From an uncultured Granulicatella sp. (GTDB taxonomy: Bacteria; Bacillota; Bacilli; Lactobacillales; Aerococcaceae), in NCBI GenBank assembly GCA_900551535.1, contig URWJ01000040.1, positions 1 to 10,912 of the forward strand: a stretch of DNA of 10,912 nt, read 5' to 3'. The position numbers and the translations under genes are program-made. This document shows positions 5,466 through 10,912 of this stretch, in pieces. Under the pieces are notes generated by a model. That model worked only from the letters and a program-made list of their open reading frames with translations, was not told the origin of the DNA and did not search any database. The number at the start of each line of letters is the position of its first letter. The stretch's first letter is position 1.

Positions 5466-8400
5466 CTATTTTGCTTCTTCTAATTCATCGAAGTCTTCAA
5501 ACTTAACTGAAGCAAGTTTTGAGACCCCAGATTCTTGCATCGTTACTCCATACAATACATCGGCTTCTTCCATCGTACCACGGCGGTGCGTAATTACGAT
5601 GAATTGCGTACGGTTTGTAAATTCTTTTAGGTAACGACCATAACGCGCTACGTTCGCCTCATCCAGTGCTGCTTCAACCTCATCGAGTAAGCAGAACGGA
5701 ACTGGCTTCACTTCTAAGATTGCAAATAGTAATGCAATCGCGGTAAAGGCACGTTCCCCACCAGAAAGTAGACTGAGTGATTGAAGCTTCTTACCAGGTG
5801 GTTGAGCAATAATCTCAATCCCTGTTTCAAGTAAGTTATCCGGATCAGTTAACTCAAGCGTTGCACGTCCTCCACCAAATAAGCGTGGGAATGTGCGCTC
5901 AAATTGAGTACTTACGGCATCAAACGTTGTCTTGAATCGAGTTGTTACTTCCTCGTCCATTTCCGTAATCGTTTCTTCCAGCGTTTGTTTTGCTTCTAGC
6001 AAATCTTGTTGTTGCGCAGTTAAGAATGTGAAACGTTCTTCTACCGCTTCAAACTCTTCAATGGCTAACAAGTTTACCGCACCCATTTGTTCGATTTGTT
6101 GTTTTAAGCTACGAACGAGTTTCGATGCTTCTTCAATCGACATGTCTAGTGTTGTTTTAGCAATTGCTGCTTCAAACGTTAATTCGTATTCTTCGCTCAA
6201 GTACGTCAATTTTTGGTCAATAGAAATTTCAAAACGATTCGCTTTTGTTTCTAATCGTGTTTGATTCTTCAATTGATCTTGTAATTGATGTTGCGCTTGT
6301 GTACGAGAAGCTTCTGACTGTTTTACATGAATTTCAAGAGCCGCACGCTCATCACGCAACTCTTTAATCAGTGAATCTAATTCATCCACTTCGCCTTTTA
6401 ACGCGTCAAATTCTTCTTGGATTTTCGCGTAAATGGCCTCATCTTCCTCTTGGTTACGAGACTGTTCCGATTTCTTAGAATGTAATAATTCAATTTGATC
6501 TTCTAAGCGAGTTTTTTGAAGTTTCGTTTGATGAATTTCACGTTTTTCTTGGTTAAATTGCTCTTGTACACGAGCACGATTTGTTCCAAGTTCCTGCAAT
6601 TCTTTTTGTTTTTCTTGAATTTGTTGAGTCTTATCTTCATTCGATAATTGAAGGTAATCCAATTCTTTTTTCAAGGATGTATTTACTTTTTGAAGGGCCA
6701 CTAATTTCTCATGGTTATCAACGTATTGTTCTTCCAATTGCTCATATGCTTCAATGAGTTCATCCATTTCAAATTGGTTTGCTTGTTGAATACGCTCATG
6801 TTTTTGAACCTCTTCAAGTGCAAATCTTGATTGGAATTCTAATTGATTTAGGGTTTGTTCCAATTGAGTATGACTTGCATTTAATTCGCGATACTCTTCT
6901 TCTAGCTTGTTCTTTTCAGCTGTCACTTTTTGGAACTGTGCTGATAATTTTTCGTATTCAGCCTTTGCTTCTTCGAATTGCTTCGTCACTGTTTCTAGTT
7001 GACTGTTACGTCTAACGAGTGACTGTTGGCCAGAGTTCTTAGAAGCTCCCCCTGTCATCGAACCACCTGCGTTTACGACATCCCCTTCAAGTGACACAAT
7101 ACGATAGCGGTAACCAAGTTGTTTTGCTAATAGTTGTGCTACTTGTAAGTTTGTCGTTACAAGAGTTGTTCCAAGTAAATTTTTGATAATAGAAGCATAT
7201 TTTTTATCTGTTGAAACAAGTCCACTTGCGATATCAATAAATCCGTCGACTTTTTTTGCTTGGTTCAGAACTGTATCTGGAACTTGTTTTTCTTTAATAA
7301 TCGATAATGGTAAGAACGTTGCACGTCCTAGACGATTCGTCTTCAAATACGTGATTGCTTTGGCAGCAGCCTTCTCATCCGTTACTACGATATGCTGACT
7401 CGTCGCTCCTAGCGCGATATCGATAGCTGTTGTTAATTGTTCATCTACACGGATCAGCTCCGCTACAGAATTCACAACTCCTGGCAACTCAGATTTGTGT
7501 TTAAGAACTTCACGAACCCCTTGATAGTAACCAGCGTAGTCTTCAGAAACTTGTTTTAAGCTTCGAACCGTCGCTTGTAATTGTTGAAGGTGGCGTTCTT
7601 TTTCCATGCCTTCACTAGAAAGAGTTGCATGTTTCTCATTCACTTTTGCTAATTTGTCTCTAAGCTTGGAAAGTCGTTTTTCAGAAGCGGCTTCTTCTTT
7701 AGTGAGTTCTTCAATTTTCTCAACAAAATGATTTACTTTTTCTTCTAAAGCACGATGTTCTTCATCAAAGGAATCAAAACGCTCTGTCATTTTTTCTTGA
7801 GTGTTTTGGTTTACTTCCATTGACTTCTCAAGGTTCTTCTCTTGGTTCATTAAACGTGAGATTTCTTGTAATTGCTCAATATAACGATTTTGAAGCTCTT
7901 TAACGCTTTCCTCGTTACTTTGACTTAATTGGTCTAACTCTTCTACTAATTGGCTCCAAGCCTCTTCTACGTTCTTTAATTCAACCTTACGTTCTACTTG
8001 ATTCTTTTCAAGAAGAGCTAATTTTGCTTCCACTTCTTCTAACTCACGAAGAGCAGTAGCTAGTGCTTCTTGATTTTCCTCATCGCTACGTTCCGCAAAT
8101 TGACGACGTTGCTCAAAGACTTTACGTTGACCATCCAATTGTTCGACTTTTTGAATTAATTCCACGTATTCTTCTTGCTTGGCATCGAGTTCTTCATTAC
8201 GAGCTTCAAGTTTTACTTGGTTTTCCTCAATGTCTACTTGAAGACTTTCTAATGTTGCTTCCGTTTGTGCTAATTGTTCTTGCAGTTGTTCAACTTCTTG
8301 AAGAGCTACTTTCCACTGTGCATTCAACGTTTCGATTTCAACTGCTAAAAGGGCTGTTTCGACATCTTCTAACTGTTCTTTCTTCGAAACATACGCAATC

Positions 8401-9035
8401 GCCTTTTCGCGTTGTTCTTCCAGTGGTGCTAATTGACCTTCAATCTCATGAAGAATATCTTCCACACGATTCAAGTGATCTTGTGTTTGATTCAATTTAC
8501 GTTGCGCTTGATTTTTACGGTCTTTGTATTTTAATACTCCAGCCGCTTCTTCGATAATCATTCGACGTTCTTCAGGCTTTTCGTTAAAGATTTGCTCTAC
8601 TTTCCCTTGCGAAATCAAAGCAAATGAGTCTTTCCCTAACCCTGAGTCCATCATTAAGTCAGTAATGTCTTTCAAACGAACTGGTTTCTTGTTAATTAAG
8701 AAATCACTTGCCCCATTACGATTCAAACGACGCGTTAACACGACTTGTGTTTGATCCGTTGCCAACACTTTGTCTTCGTTATTGATAAACAAATTAACTT
8801 CGGCAATATTCACTGGTTTTCTTGTTTGAGAACCCGCGAAAATAACGTCATCCATCCGTTTTCCACGTAAACTCTTAGCCGATTGTTCCCCAAGAACCCA
8901 CTTAATCGCTTCAGAAAGATTGGACTTTCCACTACCATTAGGTCCTACAACCGCAGTCACGCCTTTATCGAATTCAATTGTTGTCTTATCGGCAAATGAT
9001 TTAAATCCCGACATTTCAATTTTTTCTAATTGCAT
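5466..9035 (-). CDS. smc: Chromosome partition protein SMC
   Basis: SMC is the ATPase core of the bacterial condensin complex with ScpA and ScpB; its dimer entraps and extrudes DNA from the origin to keep sister chromosomes apart. The 1189-residue length is normal. Order of parts: N-terminal ATPase half with Walker A GPNGSGKS (31-38); a first coiled coil from about 165 to 500, very rich in Glu, Gln, Lys and Leu; the hinge, about 505-675, with LPGVVNSVAELI at its start and a glycine-rich end (AGGSMTGGAS); a second coiled coil to about 1020; and the C-terminal half with signature LSGGERA (1090-1096) and Walker B CLLDEVEAALDE (Asp1118, Glu1119). All ATPase motifs are intact. ATG 9035 has GAAAGGA seven bases upstream. 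The gene begins 17 bases after rnc and shares its transcript, ending at a strong terminator. Confidence 0.98.
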   Translation of the reverse strand: MQLEKIEMSGFKSFADKTTIEFDKGVTAVVGPNGSGKSNLSEAIKWVLGEQSAKSLRGKRMDDVIFAGSQTRKPVNIAEVNLFINNEDKVLATDQTQVVLTRRLNRNGASDFLINKKPVRLKDITDLMMDSGLGKDSFALISQGKVEQIFNEKPEERRMIIEEAAGVLKYKDRKNQAQRKLNQTQDHLNRVEDILHEIEGQLAPLEEQREKAIAYVSKKEQLEDVETALLAVEIETLNAQWKVALQEVEQLQEQLAQTEATLESLQVDIEENQVKLEARNEELDAKQEEYVELIQKVEQLDGQRKVFEQRRQFAERSDEENQEALATALRELEEVEAKLALLEKNQVERKVELKNVEEAWSQLVEELDQLSQSNEESVKELQNRYIEQLQEISRLMNQEKNLEKSMEVNQNTQEKMTERFDSFDEEHRALEEKVNHFVEKIEELTKEEAASEKRLSKLRDKLAKVNEKHATLSSEGMEKERHLQQLQATVRSLKQVSEDYAGYYQGVREVLKHKSELPGVVNSVAELIRVDEQLTTAIDIALGATSQHIVVTDEKAAAKAITYLKTNRLGRATFLPLSIIKEKQVPDTVLNQAKKVDGFIDIASGLVSTDKKYASIIKNLLGTTLVTTNLQVAQLLAKQLGYRYRIVSLEGDVVNAGGSMTGGASKNSGQQSLVRRNSQLETVTKQFEEAKAEYEKLSAQFQKVTAEKNKLEEEYRELNASHTQLEQTLNQLEFQSRFALEEVQKHERIQQANQFEMDELIEAYEQLEEQYVDNHEKLVALQKVNTSLKKELDYLQLSNEDKTQQIQEKQKELQELGTNRARVQEQFNQEKREIHQTKLQKTRLEDQIELLHSKKSEQSRNQEEDEAIYAKIQEEFDALKGEVDELDSLIKELRDERAALEIHVKQSEASRTQAQHQLQDQLKNQTRLETKANRFEISIDQKLTYLSEEYELTFEAAIAKTTLDMSIEEASKLVRSLKQQIEQMGAVNLLAIEEFEAVEERFTFLTAQQQDLLEAKQTLEETITEMDEEVTTRFKTTFDAVSTQFERTFPRLFGGGRATLELTDPDNLLETGIEIIAQPPGKKLQSLSLLSGGERAFTAIALLFAILEVKPVPFCLLDEVEAALDEANVARYGRYLKEFTNRTQFIVITHRRGTMEEADVLYGVTMQESGVSKLASVKFEDFDELEEAK

Positions 9036-9052
9036 GCTTTAATCCTTTCTTT

Positions 9053-9763
9053 CTATGAAAGTGAACTCTGTGTTAGTTCTTCCATAGTCAATTTTGCGGC
9101 CATTTGCTCGGCTGCCTTCTTCGTTTTACCACTCGCAGTTTTGTATTTCTTCCCATCCACAGTTACTTGAACGGTAAATACTTTATCATGCGAAGGTCCT
9201 TCTTCTTTAATCAATTCATAACGAATATGAACTGTCCCATTTTGTTGCAAATACTCTTGTAATTCTGTTTTGAAATCAGTAATCAGTTCATAACGTCCAT
9301 TTTTAATTTTAGGAACAATTACTTGGTCTAAGAAGCGTTGCACTTCTTCCATCCCTTTATCAAGATAAAGAGCACCGATAAACGCCTCGAACACGTCACA
9401 TAAAACAGCTGGCTTTTCACGGCCACCGCTAAGTGTTTCTCCCTTACCTAGTAATAAATACTCGTTCAGTGAACATTCCTTTGCAAGCATCGATAAGCTA
9501 TCTTCGCAAACGATTTGAGCTCTAAGTTTTGTTAATTGTCCTTCTTTAAAATGAGGAAATTGTCTAAAAAGCCAATCTGAAATATTGAGTTCTAAAACCG
9601 CATCTCCAAGAAACTCGATGCGCTCGTTATAGATCCCCTTCATTTCTTTATGCTCATTGGCATACGAAGAGTGAGTCATCGCTTCGACGAGCAATGCCTC
9701 GTTATTAAACGAAATATCGAACTTCTCTTTTAAAATTGCTGAGAGTGCTTTTATCTCTTTCAT
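9053..9763 (-). CDS. rnc: Ribonuclease III
   Basis: RNase III cuts double-stranded RNA, with roles in 16S/23S rRNA maturation and turnover of structured or antisense-paired mRNAs. The 236 residues hold an N-terminal nuclease domain (about 6-155) with the signature NERIEFLGDAVLEL (46-59; acidic residues Glu47, Glu50 and Asp54) and the second catalytic pair in CDVFEAFIGA (Asp123, Glu126). A C-terminal double-stranded RNA-binding domain follows (about 162-232), ending with the lysine/alanine-rich SGKTKKAAEQMAA helix. All catalytic acids are present. ATG 9763 has AGGAGG five bases upstream. It is the first gene of the rnc-smc operon, behind a near-consensus promoter. Unlike Bacillus, where acpP precedes rnc, the upstream neighbour here is a lipoprotein gene. 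Confidence 0.97.
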   Translation of the reverse strand: MKEIKALSAILKEKFDISFNNEALLVEAMTHSSYANEHKEMKGIYNERIEFLGDAVLELNISDWLFRQFPHFKEGQLTKLRAQIVCEDSLSMLAKECSLNEYLLLGKGETLSGGREKPAVLCDVFEAFIGALYLDKGMEEVQRFLDQVIVPKIKNGRYELITDFKTELQEYLQQNGTVHIRYELIKEEGPSHDKVFTVQVTVDGKKYKTASGKTKKAAEQMAAKLTMEELTQSSLS

Positions 9764-9795
9764 GATGGCCTCCTGAAAAATTCCTTATCTTCAAT

Positions 9796-9824
9796 ATTAT
9801 ACGCGTTTTAGGGTTAGATTACAA
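9796..9824 (-). promoter_or_regulatory. Near-consensus sigma-A promoter of the rnc-smc operon
   Basis: On the minus strand, TTGTAA (9824-9819), a 17-base spacer and TATAAT (9801-9796). The expected start is near 9789, giving a leader of about 25 bases that holds AGGAGG. This is one of the best -35/-10 pairs in the window. Confidence 0.8.
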
Positions 9825-9860
9825 ATGTACGTTAATGTGTTTCTCAATTGTTAAGTACAT
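9825..9860. repeat. Inverted repeat directly upstream of the rnc promoter
   Basis: ATGTACGTTAA (9825-9835) faces TTAAGTACAT (9851-9860): ten pairs with one extra G and a 15-base gap. It abuts the -35 box and follows the lipoprotein terminator. It has no T-run. It may be a protein-binding site or chance in AT-rich DNA. Confidence 0.35.
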
Positions 9861-9861
9861 A

Positions 9862-9903
9862 TCCTAAAAATAAAAAGTAGAGCCATTTACGACTCTACTT
9901 TTT
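9862..9903 (-). terminator. Rho-independent terminator of the lipoprotein gene
   Basis: A 13-pair stem (9903-9891 with 9884-9872, one G-U pair) and a six-base loop are followed on the minus strand by TTTTTATTTTTAGG. The A-rich 5' flank makes it symmetrical enough to work in both directions, but no plus-strand gene approaches it. It insulates rnc from the lipoprotein gene. Confidence 0.88.
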
Positions 9904-9930
9904 TGTATACTTATACCCCTATTACATATT

Positions 9931-10527
9931 CTAATCTGCTACATTAAAATCTAGACTACCTAGTTCGATATTATCGAATCCTTTATAAGCAGTTAATCTA
10001 ACGGGTGTCTTTAAATCCGTTAATTCATATGCTGCGTAATATGATACAGTACCACCCTTTTTGATTGTATCCAACCCCTGTTGAACATCAATATTTGAAT
10101 CATTATATGGTGCTACTTTTAATGAATTAACTCTGTTCTTATCATTATCTTGAACTATTGATTTGGAATTACCAAAGACAGCAAGCCATGCAGCCATAGG
10201 AGTAATTTCCTTATCACTCTTATTAGTTACATTATAATAAAAAACAATTATATCTTTTTCACTCAATTGATTTTCAGGATTCCCTGCTTTAAGTACTTTG
10301 TATTCTGTAATTTTCAAATCTATATCTTGTAATACTGCTTTTCCATCTTTAAATGTATAAGTAGAACTTTGTTGAGTTGTAGTAGTCTCTTTATCATCCG
10401 CTCTCTTAACTGGATTAACCGTTGTTGCTTCTGTTACAGACTCAGTTGTTTTCGGTGTATTGTTTGAACATCCTACTAGTACAAATCCACATCCTAATAG
10501 TGCCCCTAATTTAACAATTGATTTCAT
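9931..10527 (-). CDS. Secreted lipoprotein with a DUF5067-like domain
   Basis: This 198-residue lipoprotein has no known biochemical activity. Residues 1-19 form a lipoprotein signal peptide, with lipobox LVGC and the lipidated Cys20. Residues 21-57 are a Thr/Ser/Glu-rich tether (TTESVTEATTV, ETTTTQQSST). Residues 58-198 form a beta-rich domain that matches my memory of DUF5067, an immunoglobulin-like extracytoplasmic domain common in Lactobacillales. Typical features are FKDGKAVLQDIDLKI, FYYNVTNKSDKEI, QDNDKNRVNSL, IKKGGTVSYYAAYEL and TPVRLTAY. ATG 10527 starts the signal peptide properly; its likely ribosome site is GGGGGA at 10544-10539, a long 11 to 12 bases away. It has its own promoter and terminator. 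By hand count its GC content is about 32 percent, against 42-45 percent in sampled parts of rnc and smc, which suggests an acquired or lineage-specific gene. Confidence 0.85.
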   Translation of the reverse strand: MKSIVKLGALLGCGFVLVGCSNNTPKTTESVTEATTVNPVKRADDKETTTTQQSSTYTFKDGKAVLQDIDLKITEYKVLKAGNPENQLSEKDIIVFYYNVTNKSDKEITPMAAWLAVFGNSKSIVQDNDKNRVNSLKVAPYNDSNIDVQQGLDTIKKGGTVSYYAAYELTDLKTPVRLTAYKGFDNIELGSLDFNVAD

Positions 10528-10576
10528 GAAATATCTTATCCCCCATCTTTAAAGTGATTTCATACACAATACAGTA

Positions 10577-10605
10577 ATTATAACTTTCTAAACCCTTTGA
10601 CGCAA
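10577..10605 (-). promoter_or_regulatory. Promoter of the lipoprotein gene, overlapping the stop codon of the GTPase gene
   Basis: On the minus strand, TTGCGT (10605-10600), 17 bases, then TATAAT (10582-10577). The TAA stop of the upstream GTPase gene (10580-10578) lies inside the TATAAT box. The leader would be about 43 bases long and includes the GGGGGA sequence. Confidence 0.6.
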
Positions 10606-10912
10606 TATTGATTTTTCTCTTCATCGTAGTTCAATGACTCGACTAGAGTACGTTGTTGCAACTGATTTAACTCTTTCGTCTGCGTCACGTCTAACCACTC
10701 TTCATAGTACGTCATTTGCGCTTTTACTTGTTCTTTCAAGAAAGCTTTTAATCGTTCCACATCTGCTTCATTTACTGCAGAAATTTGAATCGATGGATAA
10801 AGGTTTGGCTGGAATTCGCCTTCGATTAAGTCTGTCTTATTATAGACTGTCACCATCGGAATTTCTTGCATTTCCAAGTCGTTTACTAAATCGATAACCG
10901 TCTTTTCATGTA
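10578..10912 (-). CDS. hflX: C-terminal part of a GTPase, probably HflX (5' end outside the window)
   Basis: The last 110 residues of a TRAFAC-class GTPase are present; the frame runs open to the right edge, so the TTG at 10877 is an internal codon and not a start. The fragment begins HEKTVIDLVNDLEMQEIPMVTVYNKTDL, in which NKTD is the G4 guanine-specificity motif; ISAVN further on is the G5 motif. The spacing, the HEKTV..L helix before G4, and the short C-terminal domain ending YDEEKNQYCVKGFRKL fit HflX, a GTPase that splits and rescues stalled or hibernating ribosomes. The P-loop and the N-terminal HflX domain are outside the window, so another Era/Obg-like GTPase is not fully excluded. Its stop codon TAA forms part of the next gene's -10 box. 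Confidence 0.75.
   Translation of the reverse strand, partial: HEKTVIDLVNDLEMQEIPMVTVYNKTDLIEGEFQPNLYPSIQISAVNEADVERLKAFLKEQVKAQMTYYEEWLDVTQTKELNQLQQRTLVESLNYDEEKNQYCVKGFRKL

Noticed and set aside
8063..8557. Plus-strand open frame of 164 codons opposite smc
   Set aside because: It runs antisense to the intact SMC coiled-coil coding region, has a composition expected from the complement of Glu/Gln/Lys codons (Leu, Val and Phe runs), and has no convincing ribosome site. It is a shadow frame.
5466..9035. Tandem repeats or low-complexity insertion in smc
   Set aside because: The Glu/Gln/Lys-rich stretches are the normal coiled-coil arms, the total length is usual for SMC, and the ATPase and hinge motifs are intact.
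10578..10877. A separate small 99-residue protein starting at TTG 10877
   Set aside because: The frame stays open upstream to the window edge, and the upstream residues (HEKTVIDLVND) continue the GTPase fold, so this is the tail of a larger gene.
1..10912. Defence island, prophage, insertion sequence, CRISPR array or tRNA cluster
   Set aside because: No transposase, integrase, regularly spaced repeats, tRNA-like cloverleaf or toxin-antitoxin-like gene pair was found; the genes are housekeeping genes in one direction.

Overview
The window is chromosomal DNA from a low-GC Gram-positive bacterium, most likely of the order Lactobacillales. The evidence is the rnc-smc-HAD-ftsY gene order, an SMC of Firmicute type, a Gram-positive-type GMP reductase, a DUF5067-like lipoprotein, AGGAGG-type ribosome binding sites, TG-extended -10 promoters and frequent TTA/ACA/GAA codons. 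A Carnobacteriaceae-like genus such as Granulicatella is plausible, but the sequence alone does not prove a genus. Every gene I support lies on the minus strand, so transcription runs from position 10912 towards position 1.

Layout in the direction of transcription: (i) the 3' end of a GTPase gene, best read as hflX (10912-10578); (ii) a lone AT-rich lipoprotein gene with its own promoter and terminator (10527-9931); (iii) an rnc-smc operon (RNase III and the chromosome-organising SMC ATPase, 9763-5466), with a consensus promoter in front and a strong hairpin terminator behind; (iv) a YidA-like HAD phosphatase gene with a TTG start and ftsY, the signal-recognition-particle receptor gene (5335-3495), followed without a terminator by a Bax-inhibitor-1 family membrane protein gene (3459-2743), which also has its own promoter inside the ftsY stop codon; (v) guaC, GMP reductase (2592-1606), as a single-gene unit; (vi) a small acidic protein of unknown function (1491-892), also a single-gene unit; (vii) the 5' two thirds of a D-alanyl-D-alanine carboxypeptidase gene (801-1), cut by the window edge.

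The genes are mainly housekeeping: RNA processing (rnc), chromosome segregation (smc), protein targeting (ftsY), ribosome-associated GTPase (hflX), purine recycling (guaC) and wall trimming (dacA). The rnc-smc-...-ftsY order is conserved in Firmicutes. I see no mobile element, CRISPR array, tRNA, rRNA, prophage or defence system, and no strong case for a new multi-gene system. The better leads are small: two promoters whose -10 box contains the stop codon of the gene upstream, an unrecognised acidic protein, a lipoprotein of distinctly lower GC between hflX and rnc, and Thr/Glu-rich spacers in both exported proteins. All intergenic gaps are under 200 bases; what they hold is listed as promoters, terminators and inverted repeats.
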